DNA from: Stomorhina lunata
Taxonomy: Eukaryota > Arthropoda > Insecta > Diptera > Rhiniidae
Direction: 5' to 3'
DNA length: 64,000 nucleotides
Assembly (NCBI GenBank): GCA_933228675.1
Contig: OW121740.1
Location: 160,266,486 to 160,330,485, forward strand
Shown: positions 1 through 10,866 of the stretch, in pieces
How the letters are laid out: the number at the start of each line of letters is the position of its first letter
Position numbering within the stretch: position 1 is the first letter of the stretch
Notes under the pieces: model-generated
Databases searched by the model: none
What the model was told of the DNA's origin: nothing
What the model saw: only the letters and a program-made list of their open reading frames with translations
Program-made: the position numbers and the translations under genes

Positions 1-300
1 TCGATAAGTTTTGCTTTGGCGATATCTCGGTTATTGATCTACCGATTTTGATGAAATTCAATAGTGCGCTACGTTGAATGATTTCTTAAATTTGATATAC
101 AGTTCAAAAATCTTTTCGTTGAATGATTTCCTAAAATTTGATATACATTTCAATTAAAATTTTTTTAAATTCTCATCGGTCTATAAACAGCAGAATTGAA
201 TTCTGCTGTTTATAGACCGATTTTGATGATTTTGATTAATAACATGCTGCAATTAAGTATTTTCTAAAATCTGATATATAATTCGAATTTTTTTTAAATA
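1..300. repeat. Degenerate tandem module of about 45-50 bp, flanking a palindrome
   Basis: The phrase TTGAATGATTTC followed by a variant of CTAAAATTTGATATAC occurs at about 77-105 and 121-149. A third, more diverged relative (TATTTTCTAAAATCTGATATA) lies at about 262-283. The opening phrase, 'gatatctcgg ... accgattttgatgaaatt', has the wording typical of dipteran interspersed repeats. No coding frame is visible. This is probably a fragment of a larger transposable element that is cut by the left edge of the window. Confidence 0.4.
175..221. repeat. Perfect 47-bp palindrome (23-bp arms, 1-nt centre)
   Basis: The left arm runs from 175 to 197 and the right arm from 199 to 221, around a single G at 198. 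The arms start ATCGGTCTATAAACAGCAG and are exactly complementary over all 23 positions. The tip contains overlapping GAATTC-like sequence. As DNA it could extrude a cruciform, and as RNA it would fold as an almost loop-free hairpin. It lies inside a diverged repeat, so perfect symmetry here is unexpected. Confidence 0.9.
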
Positions 301-770
301 TTGTTTTTTAAATTTTTTTTCTAAAATATGCCAAATTTGTGTACATCGACATATTTTGCTTTATATCTTACGTAATTTTTGTTGCCAAAAGTCTAATCTA
401 AATAGGTCCGCTAAATATTCTCATAAAAGCAACAATTTAATCGGTCCTCTCATTTTAAATACGACCTGCCTCAAGGTGCGAAATGTTACAATGTTGTGTA
501 ATTTCTAAAATTGTTTGTATTTAAATCTACCTCCAAAATGTAGACCCAATATAAAACAAGGTTATTCACTTATTAAAGTATTATTCATATATCGCCTAAA
601 AATTAAATGTATGAGGCGTGTTAATTTATCAAGATTTGAAACTTTTTCAAATCTTGAGTCTTCAGAAACATACATACTTGTACTTGACCAACAACTCTTT
701 CCACTCTGCACTTTACTTTTGTAAAGTTTAAGGTAGCACTCTTACTTGTTTTATAATAGTTACATCTCTT
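301..770. other. AT-rich spacer, no recognised feature
   Basis: This is unique-looking AT-rich sequence. A 69-codon frame at 515-724 has no recognisable motif and a composition expected of random AT-rich DNA, so I do not call it a gene. Confidence 0.5.
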
Positions 771-1176
771 TTAACCCTTTAATGCTTTTTGTTGCTTATA
801 AGCAACATTGTAAGCTTTTGGTCATAGTTAATTAAGTTTTTGTTGTTTATGCAAATTTTTTTTTTCAACTGAAACTAACTTTTGAGAGCTTATAATTGCG
901 GATATTCATTTTTAAAAGTTTTACAAGTTTTACTTTTTGAGCTAGTTGCAGTTGTGTAAAAATATCTGAAAAAGTTGTTTTACAAAAATTCAAATAAAAA
1001 TGGAAAAAAACAGAATTTTTTCAAAAAAGTAAATTTTGTTATAAATAACTATTAAGAAAATGGGATAAAGTTGGTGAAACTTCAAAAAAATTCTTATTGT
1101 TAAGTCGGGAATTTCATGAACACAATGTTGCTTATAGGCAATATTTGCCCATAGTAGCAATGAAAGTAAGTTTTAA
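771..1176. mobile_element. Degenerate TTAA-flanked MITE-like element
   Basis: The left end reads TTAACCCTTTTAATGC at 771. The candidate right end is a weakly complementary sequence that reaches TTAA at 1173-1176. Inside the ends lies a much better inverted repeat: TTGCTTATAAGCAACATTGT at about 793-812 and its near-perfect complement, ACAATGTTGCTTATAGGCAA, at about 1121-1140 (19 of 20 positions). GTTGCTTATAAGCAAC is itself a 16-bp palindrome. TTAA flanks and CCC-starting ends are typical of piggyBac-type non-autonomous elements. The outer termini are decayed, so the exact right boundary is uncertain. Confidence 0.45.
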
Positions 1177-1185
1177 ATGGTGGAA

Positions 1186-1948
1186 TAAAATCTTGTCTGT
1201 TATCAAAACTAAAAACCGAATATTTCCCAGTAAAAATGGATGTTTTTAAGTATGGACTCCAAAACGGCTGAATGAAATTTTCAGTGAATCTTCAGATTAT
1301 CCATCTGGGCGAAGTCTGATTTTTGATTTTTGGTCTACGGGTGAAGAGGCGTCTCAAAATCCAATTTTCATATTGCACATCTATCTATATCAAATTTTTT
1401 TTGTCTGTCTGTCTTTCTGTTTGTCTGTCTGTCTGTGTGTCTGTCTGCCTGTTTGTCTGTCTGTCTGCCTACGGATATGCACCAAAAATTGTATATTGTT
1501 AATAAAGAAATTTCAAAGTTAGACATAATTTATCATTAAATGACTCGTTTGGAGGTACATTCAGTATATTAATACTGCACCTAAGATATTAGATAGCTAT
1601 CAATCAGATCTTCAATCCAGACTTTATATACGAAGGATGCCTTAGGAACTTGTAACAAAATATATTGACCTGCCGTATTACTATCAACATATTTGGCTTA
1701 TTAAGCTTATTAATGTAAAACCCGGTTATGAGTCCAAATTTTGTGCAAAGTATACACCAGGGAAACCACTTAGATGCTTTTAAATGTTGAACTATAAATT
1801 TAGTTCAAAGATTTTACCAACAATACCAACGAGCTTAACAAATTTTTTCGAAACTGGTCCACATTTTGAATTAGCTGCATCGTCGTAGATATGTTTCTAA
1901 ATTTGACACATAAGATAAGATATAAGATTCGGCACAGCTCTTACTTGC
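1186..1948 (-). mobile_element. Helentron-like (DINE-1/mini-me type) element, family 2, copy F, without minisatellite
   Basis: On the minus strand the element starts at about 1948 with CAAGTAAGAGCTGTGCCGAATC, split here as CAAGTAAGAG then CTGTGCCGAATC, which is the standard start of these fly elements. It then runs in close parallel with the plus-strand copy at 2618: shared phrases include 'gcagctaattcaaaatgtggacca', 'aaccgggt', 'tacggcaggtc', 'gtctggattgaa' and 'ttaatatactgaat'. The similarity holds to about 1500. It then meets a GACA-type microsatellite (1399-1474), which is the position it holds in this element class. The part left of the microsatellite (1186-1398) does not match the other copy and may be a different repeat. 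No coding capacity. Confidence 0.65.
1399..1474. repeat. (GTCT)n / (GACA)n microsatellite
   Basis: Imperfect GTCT repeats with GTTT and GCCT variants. Microsatellites of this type are a regular internal part of DINE-1/mini-me elements, and this one sits at the matching place in copy F on the minus strand. Confidence 0.85.
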
Positions 1949-2550
1949 TTTTATTTTTTCCCCGTTTAGAGTTCTATAGTTTCCATCCCCATAAATTGAA
2001 ATATTTCAACAAATGCAAATGTTCTTTATTATCTCAAATATTTGATTTTTGTATAATTCAAAATTCTTTTAATTCCAAATTCTTTTGTAATTCTCTGTTA
2101 TTTTTATAAATTTCAAAATAAATTTAAAATTCGTATTTATCCTGTGGCCATAATTGTGTGTTTTTGCCATTAAGCTCCGAATACAAATTGAATTCATTCA
2201 TTATTTTATTGTTTAAATATTTTTCTTCTTTTAATAATATTTTTCTGTTTTTTTTTTATCGCAAATCTTTAATTCGTCAATTGCCATAAATATTTTATTG
2301 CTACAAATAAATAAATAAAAAAAAATAAAAAAAGAAAACATAAATGTTGTATTTATTTATAAACAAATATCAATAGATGTTTTATGATTTGTTGTGTTTT
2401 TGGGTGTTTTTTTTTTGTTTCATTTGTTGTTGTTTAATATTATTTTTGATTATAAAATTTGTATAATCAAAAAATGTGTTAATTTATTATTTAGTTTATT
2501 GTATTTTTTTTTAATTTAATTTTTAAATATTTTTTTATATTGTGGAGAAT
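1949..2550. other. AT-rich spacer with poly-T and poly-A runs
   Basis: Very AT-rich sequence with many homopolymer tracts (for example T runs near 2250 and 2410, and A runs near 2320). No repeat family or coding signal was recognised. Confidence 0.5.
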
Positions 2551-2569
2551 TATTGAATATGCAAACATT
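2551..2569 (+). repeat. Left copy of a 19-bp direct repeat flanking element G
   Basis: TATTGAATATGCAAACATT is found here and again at 6298-6316. The pair brackets element G together with its internal 31-bp array. It does not abut the element directly on the left (about 48 bp lie between), so it is not a simple target duplication. Confidence 0.75.
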
Positions 2570-2617
2570 TATTAAAGGAGTGTTACGAATGAAATTTGCA
2601 AAAAAAAAAATTCTTCA

Positions 2618-5600
2618 CAAGTAAGAGAGTAACATTCGGCTGTGCCGAATCTTATATACCCACCATCAAATTGTGTTAAATTTAGAATCATATCACACAT
2701 ATCTACGAGGGTGCAGCTAATTCAAAATGTGGACCAAATTTGAAAAAATTGTTTCCTTAGTTGGTATTACTGGTAAAATCTTTGGACTAAATTCGGTTGC
2801 AGTAGCTTTATAGTATCTAAGTGATTTCTCTGCTATTTACTTCCCACAAAATTTGGTCTCATAACCGGGTATAATTTTATTTACAAGCTTTTAAATACTT
2901 TTCTTTGTGCTTAATATGTAGTTGGATCAAGCATGTTGATAGTTATACGGCAGGTCCATATATTTTGCGAGAAGTTCCTTAGGCATCCACGGCATATATA
3001 GTCTGGATTGAAAGTCTAATTGTTAAATATCTAATTTAGAAGGTGCAATCTTAATATACTGAATATACTTCCAAATCTTTTCGACTGAGATATAAAAGTC
3101 GGACGTTATATACATAATAACTATAGCTTAATGGTGACCGATTGTCACAAAATTGAATACACTAGCTGGTATTAATATAAAGCTTATTTGTGCAAAATTT
3201 AGTGACCATAGCTATAACAGTTTATAATTTAATAGCTTTTCAGTGATTGCTTTTTATATGTCAAATACGAACCGATTCGTATAAAATTTGATATACCCAT
3301 AGTTACATAAAACTTCTGTATTCTAAATTAAGTTGTCATATCTATTACAAATGGATTGAATTTATTACCATTATAAAAGATTCCGGGGGCGGGGTTATAT
3401 AAGTGCTTTAACTAAATGTGAACCGCCCATTTTACACAACTTTTATCCTTCTAGGTTTTTTAATTAATGCGCTTACGAGCTTTCATTTGACGGACAGAAA
3501 CCTACTTTTTTTGGTATTTTTGTGTTTGCGTGAGCTTCTTATATGGGAGCCATGGTCAAATAATGACCGATTGTGAAAAAATTTTGTACACTGGCTGGCA
3601 TTAACATAAAACTTGCTTGTGCTAAATTTAGTGCTCATAACTATTATAGCTTATCATTTGAAAAAATTTCCTAAAAAAATACGAAATTTTTAAAAAATTT
3701 CCTATAAAAATAAGAAATTTTTGAAAAATTTCTTATAAAACAAGGAATTATTGAAAATTATCTTATAAAAATAAGAAATTTTTGAAAAGTTTCCTATAAA
3801 AATAAAAAATTTTTGAAAAGTTTCCTATAAAAATAAGAAATTTTAGGAAAATTTCCTATAAAAATAAGAAATTATTGAAAAATCTGCTATAAAAATAAGA
3901 AATTTTTGAAAATTTCCCATAGAAATAAAAAATTTTTGAAAAATTTTCGATAAAAATAAGAAATTTTTGAAAAATTTCCTATAAAAATAAGAACTTTTTG
4001 GAGAATTTCTTATAAAAATAAGAAATTTTTTAAAAATGTTCTATAAAAATCAGAAATTTTTGAAAATTTTTCTATAAAAATAAGAAATTTTTGAAAAATT
4101 TCATATAAAAATAAGACATTTTTGAAAAATTTCCTATAAAAATAAGAAATTTTTGAAAAATTTCCCATAGAAATAAGAAATTTTTGAAAAATTTTTTGAA
4201 AAAGGAATTTTTTAAAAAAATTCTTTTACAAATAAGAAATTTTTGAAAAATTTTATATAAAAAAAGGAAGTTTTTTTAAATTTTCTTTAAAAATATGAAA
4301 TTTTTCAAAAATTTTCTATACATATAAGAAATTTTTGAAAAATTTTCTATTCAAATAAAAAATTTTTCAAAAATTTGCTATAAAAATAAGAAATTTTTGA
4401 AAAATAAAAAATTTTTGAAAAATTGCCTATGAAAATAAGAAATTTTTGGAAAATTTCTTATAAAAATAAAAAAATCTTGAAAAATTTCCTATAAAAGTAA
4501 GACATTTTTGAATAATGTTCTATAAAAATAAGAAATTTTTGGAAAATTTCTTATAAAAATAAAAAATTCTTGAAAAATTTCCTATAAAAATAAGAAATTT
4601 TTGAAAAATTTCCTATAAAAATAAGAAATTATTGAAAAGTTTCCAAAAAAATAAGAAATTTTAGTAAAGTTTCCTATAAAAATAAGAAATCAAAAAAAAA
4701 AATTCCTATAAAAATAAGAAATTTTTGAAAAATTTCCTACAGAAATGAGAAATTTTTCAAAAATTTCCTACAAAAATAAGATATTTTTAAAAAATTTTCT
4801 ATGAAAACAAGAATTTTTTAAAAAATTTCTTATAAAAATAAGAAATTTTTAAAAAATTCATATAAAAATAAGAAATTTTTAAAAAAATTCCTATAAAAAT
4901 AAGAAATTTTTGAAAAATTTCCTATAAAAATAAGAAATTTTTGAAAAATTTCCTATAAAAATAAGAAATTATTGAAAAGTTTCCAAAAAAATAAGAAATT
5001 TTAGTAAAGTTTCCTATAAAAATAAGAAATCAAAAAAAGAATTCCTATAAAAATAAGAAATTTTTGAAAAATTTCCTACAGAAATAAGAAATTTTTCAAA
5101 AATTTCCTACAAAAATAAGATATTTTTAAAAAAATTTCTATGAAAACAAGAATTTTTTGAAAAATTTCTTATAAAAATAAGAAATTTTTAAAAAATTCAT
5201 ATAAAAATAAGAAATTTTTAAAAAAATCCTATAAAAATAAGAAAGTTTTGAAAAAATTCCTATAGAAATAAGAAATTTTAAACAAATTTTCTATAAATAT
5301 TTTTAAAAAAAATTCCTATAAAAATAAGAAATTTTTTGAAAAATTTCTTATGAAAATAGTAATTTTTTGAAAAATTTCCTATAAAAATAAGAAATTTTTG
5401 AAAAATTTCCTATTAAAATAAAAAATTTTTTAAAAATTTTCTATAAGAATAAGAAATGTTTAAAAATTTCTTTTAAAAATAAGAAATTTTTGAAGAATTT
5501 CCTATAAAAATAAGAAATTTTTTAAACATTTCCTATAAAACTAAGAAATTTTTAAAAAAATTTCTATAAAAATAAGAAATTTTTTTTAAAAATTTCCTAT

Positions 5601-6280
5601 AAAAATAAGAAATTTTTGAAAAATTTGCTATAAGAATAAGAAATTTTTGAAAAATTTCCTATAAAAATAAGAATTTTTTGAAAAATTTCCTATAAAAATA
5701 AGAAATTTTTTAAACATTTCCTATAAAAATAAGAAATTTTTAAAAAAATTTCTATAAAAATAAGAAATTTTTTTAAAAATTTCCTATAAAAATAAGAAAT
5801 TTTTGAAAAATTTGCTATAAAAATAAGAAATTTTTGAAAAATTTGCTATAAAAATAAGAAATTTTTGAAAAATTTCCTATAAAAATAAGAAATTTTTGAA
5901 AAATTTCCTATAAAAATAAGAAATTTTTGAAAATTTCCTATAAAAATAAGAAATTTTTGAAAAATTTCCTTCAAGAATAAGAAATTTTTGAAAAATTTTT
6001 TAAAAAATTTCTTTTAAAAATAAGAAATTTTTGAAAAATTTTCTATAAAAAAGGACATTTTTTAAAAATTTCCTATAACAATTTTTTTTGAAAAATGTCC
6101 TATAAAAATAAGAAATTTTTGAGACATACAGACAGAAAGTCAGATGGTCACTGTTCCATCGTCTTAGAATTTCATAAGGATTCAGAATATATAGCCCGTT
6201 TGGTTTTTGAGTAAATTACAAATGGAATGACAATCTCAATACACCCCCATTTATTTTAATCCGAAATAATAAATCCCTGT
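2618..6280 (+). mobile_element. Helentron-like (DINE-1 type) element, family 2, copy G, with an internal 31-bp array
   Basis: The 5' end begins CAAGTAAGAGAGTAAC and is followed by the hairpin ATTCGGC-TGT-GCCGAAT, a hallmark of this element class. The body (2618-3660) contains the usual phrases, such as 'tatatgggagccatggtc', and an internal duplication: 'gaccgattgt ... aaatttagtg' occurs at about 3131-3215 and again at 3561-3645. A 2.46 kb 31-bp array follows, then a short GACA stretch (about 6125-6140). The 3' end (6140-6275) matches the Drosophila type: 'atcgtcttagaatttcataa', 'attcagaatatata', 'aatggaatgacaatct', 'cccccat'. The terminal hairpin is not intact. There is no coding capacity, so it would depend on an autonomous partner. 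Confidence 0.72.
3660..6121 (+). repeat. 31-bp minisatellite array R1 (inside element G)
   Basis: About 79 diverged units. The consensus is CCTATAAAAATAAG joined to AAATTTTTGAAAAATTT; the second part is a perfect inverted repeat around one G. Larger duplications are layered on top. A block near 4590-4930 recurs 340 bp downstream, marked by the rare variants 'attgaaaagtttcc' and 'ttttagtaaagtttcc'. A smaller block near 5523 recurs at 5711 (188 bp). These show growth by unequal exchange or slippage of multi-unit segments. Confidence 0.92.
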
Positions 6281-6297
6281 TTTATTCGGAACACTTT

Positions 6298-6316
6298 TAT
6301 TGAATATGCAAACATT
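6298..6316 (+). repeat. Right copy of the 19-bp direct repeat flanking element G
   Basis: Same 19 bases as at 2551-2569. The copies then diverge only slightly (TTATTAAA on the left, AATAAAAC on the right). Confidence 0.75.
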
Positions 6317-7212
6317 AATAAAACTTTTTCTCTATGTGTAGGTCTGAGTATGTGTGTATTTTTATTGTAGATGTGTTAGTGGTTATTGATATTTTTGTGT
6401 AAATTAAATTTATTTATATTTATTTTTCATTGAATTCCTTGATTGTAAATGTATAAAAAATATATGTATACAAAAATATAGTTTATTTGTATTTTATTTT
6501 GTGTATGTGCAAAAAAGAATGTAAAACATTTTTAATTAAATATTTATTTAAGTCCTCTGTTTTTTTCTATATCACTAAAATATTGTATAAATATGTAGAT
6601 TTAATCACATTCACACACACATACACACATATACAGAAATAAATTCCACAAATACAAAATAAATTGTTGTTTTACACTGATTACGTTGTTAGAGGAAATG
6701 CACACAAATTCATAAATATGTATATTCGAGTGTGTATGTGTGTACTCGTATTTAAGCCCAGCTGTATTTGTTTATCAGAAAATCGCAAATTTTTTTATTC
6801 CTATCCATATGTAATCACTGTTTGATGGGCCAGTTCTATTTATTTAGTTTTTAATTTTTATGTATTATATGTATATTAAAGCTTTAAAAATTAAAAAAAA
6901 ACAAATTTTTATAACTTTAATATCTTTTCCATTATAATGAATTAAGCTGTTCTCATTGAATATCATCATAAATTTGTTTATCATCATGATAATATCTTTT
7001 AGGATTTTTATTTGTTTTCAGGCATTTTCTCTCTCTTTTTTTGTGTAATATTAAATATTCTTTGTTTTTTTAGGGATAATATTTAATATTTGAACAAAAT
7101 ATAATTAATCGTTGTCAAAAGGAAACAAACACTCATCATTTTATTGTAGTAAATGAGAAAAATGAAAGATGTTAAATGAATGAAATGCGGAAGTATCTCT
7201 GACACCTGATAA
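6317..7212. other. AT-rich spacer with TG/CA-rich simple sequence
   Basis: AT-rich, unique-looking DNA with short CA/TG tracts (for example near 6610-6640 and 6730) and T runs. No coding or RNA feature was recognised. Confidence 0.5.
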
Positions 7213-10200
7213 AGTCCAGCAAACAATTTGCTTCAAAATTTAGATACAAATTTCTTTAAGAAATAAGAAATTTTTAAAAAATTTCCTATAAAAGAAATAA
7301 ATTTTTTAAAAATTCCTGTAAAAATAAGAAATCTTTCAAAATTTTCCTATAAAAGTAAAAAATTTTTGAAAATTGTCTATAAAAATAAGAAAGACATTTT
7401 CTCTAAAATAAGAAATTTTTGAAAAATTTTCTATAAATTTTTCTAGAATTTCCTATAAAAAATAAAAATTTTTTGAAAATTTCCTATAAATATAAGAAAT
7501 TTTTTAAAAGTTTCCAATAAATATAAATTTTTGAAAAAATTCTTATAAAAATGTTCTTAAACATTTCCTATATTTTTTAAAGATTTCCTATAACAATAAA
7601 AAAATTTTGAAAATTGAAAAAAATAAGAAATTTTTAAAAAATAAAAAATTTCTATAAAAGTTTCCAATGAAATCAGAACTTTTTTTTAAAAATTATAAGA
7701 AAATTTTTGAAAAAATTTCCCATGAAAATAAGGAATTTTTTAAAAAGTTTCCATGAAAATAAAGAATTTTTAAAGAATTTCCTATAAAATAAAAAAACTT
7801 TGAAAAAATTAGTATAAAAATAACAAATTTTTGAAAAATTTGCTATAAAGATAAAAAAAAAAAATTGAAAAATTTCTTGTAAAAAAATAATTTTTTAAGA
7901 AATTTCCTATAAGAATAAGAAATTTTTGAAAAATGTGCTATAAAAATAAAAAAAAAAAATAAAAATTTCTTATAAAAAGCAAGAAATTTTTTAAAAATTT
8001 TCTATAAGAATAAGAAATTTTTGAAAAAATTTCTATAAAAATAAGAAATTTTTAAAAAATTTCCTATAAAAATAAAAATTTTTTACAAAAATTTCCTTTA
8101 AAAGTAAATAAGATTTGAAAAATGTTCTAAAAAAAATTAAAATTATTAAGAAATTTTTGAAAAATTTCCTATAAAAATATGAAAATTTAGAAAAAATAAT
8201 TTTATATAAAAATAAGGAACTTTTGAAAATTTCCATTAAAAAGAAGAAATTTTTGAAAAATTTCTACAAAAAAAGAAATTTTTGAAAATTTTCTTTAAAA
8301 ATAAGAAATTTTTTAAAAATTTTCTATCAATATAAGAATTTTTTTAAAAATTTCCTATAAACATAAGAAAAATCCTATAATAATAAAAATTTTTGAAAGG
8401 TTTCCTATAATAAGAATTGAAATTTTTGAATAATTTTCGATAAAAATAAAAAAATTTTGAAATATTTTCTTTAAAAATAAGAATTTTTGAAAAATTTCCT
8501 ATAAAAAGAAGAAAAATCCTATAATAATAAAAATTTTTGAAAATATTTTTAAATAATTTTCGATAACGATTAGAAATTTTTTAAAAATTTTCTATAAAAA
8601 TAAGAAAAATCCTATAATTATACAAATTTTTGAAAAAATTCCTATAAAAAACTATTCAATTTTTGAATACTTTGCTACAAAAATAAGAAATTTTTGAATA
8701 ATTTCCTATAAAAAAAAGAAATTTTTGAAAAATTTCCTATAAAAATAGCAAATTTTTGAAAAATTTCTTATAAAAATAGGAAATTTTTCAAAAATTTCTT
8801 TTAAAAATATGAAATTTTTGAAAAAATTGCTTTAAAAATAGGAAATTTTGAAAAATTTCTTATAAAAATAGGAAATTTTTTAAAAATTTCCTTTAAAAAT
8901 ATGAAATTTTTGAAAAAAATTGCTTTAAAAATAGGAAATTTTGAAAAATTTCCTATAAAAATAAGAAATTTTTTAAAAATTTCTTATAAAAATAAGAAAT
9001 TTTTGAAAAATTTCTTATAAAAATAAGAAATTTTTGAATATTTTTTTATAAAAATAAGAAATTTTCGAAAAATTTCTTATAAAAATAAGAAATTTTTGAA
9101 AAATTTCTTATAAAAATAAGAAATTTTTGAAAAATTTCTTATAAAAATAAGAAATTTTTGAAAAATTTCTTATAAAAATAAGAAATTTTTGAATATTTTT
9201 TTATAAAAATAAGAAATTTTCGAAAAATTTCTTATAAAAATAAGAAATTTTTGAAAAATTTCTTATAAAAATAAGAAATTTTTGAAAAATTTCTTATAAA
9301 AATAAGAAATTTTTGAAAAATTTCTTATAAAAATAAGAAATTTTTGAAAAATTTCTTATAAAAATAAGAAATTTTTGAAAAATTTCTTATAAAAATAAGA
9401 AATTTTTGAAAATTTTCTTATAAAAATAAGAAATTTTAGAAAAATTTCTTATAAAAATAGGAAATTTTTGAAAAATTTCTTATAAAAATAAGAAATTTTT
9501 GAAAATTTTCTTATAAAAATAAGAAATTTTTGAAAAATTTCCTATAAAAATAGCAAATTTTTGAAAAATTTCTTATAAAAATAGGAAATTTTTCAAAAAT
9601 TTCTTTTAAAAATATGAAATTTTTGAAAAAATTGCTTTAAAAATAGGAAATTTTGAAAAATTTCTTATAAAAATAGGAAATTTTTAAAAAATTTCCTTTA
9701 AAAATATGAAATTTTTGAAAAAAATTGCTTTAAAAATAGGAAATTTTGAAAAATTTCCTATAAAAATAAGAAATTTTTTAAAAATTTCTTATAAAAATAA
9801 GAAATTTTTTAAAAATTTCTTATAAAAATAAGAAATTTTTGAAAAATTTCTTATAAAAATAAGAAATTTTTGAAAAATTTCTTATAAAAATAAGAAATTT
9901 TTGAATATTTTTTTTATAAAAATAAGAAATTTTCGAAAAATTTCTTATAAAAATAAGAAATTTTTGAAAAATTTCTTATAAAAATAAGAAATTTTTGAAA
10001 AATTTCTTATAAAAATAAGAAATTTTTGAAAAATTTCTTATAAAAATAAGAAATTTTTGAAAAATTTCTTATAAAAATAAGAAATTTTTGAAAATTTTCT
10101 TATAAAAATAAGAAATTTTAGAAAAATTTCTTATAAAAATAGGAAATTTTTGAAAAATTTCTTATAAAAATAAGAAATTTTTGAAAAATTTCTTATAATA

Positions 10201-10866
10201 ACAAGAAATTTTTGAAAAATTTTTTATAAAAATAAGAAATTTTTGAAAAAATTCTTATAAAAGTAAGAAATTTTTGAAAAATTTCTTATATAAATAAGAA
10301 ATTTTTGAAAATTTTCTTATAAAAATAAGAAATTTTTGAAAAATTTCTTATAAAAATAGGAAATTTTTGAAAATTTTCTTATAAAAATAAGAAATTTTTG
10401 AAAAATTTCTTATAAAAATAAGAAATTTTTGAAAAATTTCTTATAGAAATAAGAAATTTTTGAAAAATTTCTAATAAAAATAAGAAATTCTTATATAAGA
10501 AATTCTTAAATAAGAATTTCTTATAAAAATAAGAAATTTTTGAAAAATTTCTTATAAAAATAAGAAATTTTTGAAAAATTTCTTATAAAAATAAGAAATT
10601 TTTGAAAAATTTCTTATAAAAATAAGAAATTTTTGAAAAATTTCCCATAAAAATACGAAATTTTGAAAATTTTCTTATAAAAATAAGAAATTTTTGACAA
10701 ATTTCTTATAAAAATAAGAAATTTTTAAAAAATTTCCTATAAATATAAGAAATTTTTGAAAAAAATTCCTATAAGAATCAGAAATTTTTAACAAATTTTC
10801 TATAAGAAATAAAAATAATAATATAAAAATAAGAAATTTAATTTTTTTAAAGCTGTTTACTGGGTT
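7213..10866. mobile_element. Possible inverted-repeat element enclosing minisatellite R2
   Basis: The array R2 is bracketed by TCCAGCAAACA at 7215-7225 and TGTTTACTGGGT at 10854-10865, which are inverse complements apart from one or two positions. The same terminal sequence, CCCAG(C/T)AAA, bounds the elements at 11606-11719 and 38522-39824. This suggests one family, with R2 as a greatly expanded interior. The match is short and I see no clear target duplication. Confidence 0.35.
7255..10845 (+). repeat. 31-bp minisatellite array R2
   Basis: Left third (7255-8700): strongly diverged units. From about 8940 to 10640 the units are nearly identical, mostly CTTATAAAAATAAG plus AAATTTTTGAAAAATTT. 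A large duplication is visible: the unusual run with 'aaaaatagcaaat', 'aaaaatatgaaat' and 'ttgctttaaaaatagg' at 8746-8960 recurs from 9551, an offset of 805 bp or 26 units. A smaller offset of about 155 bp, marked by 'gaatatttttttat', lies inside it. The homogeneous right part is the younger part. Confidence 0.93.
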
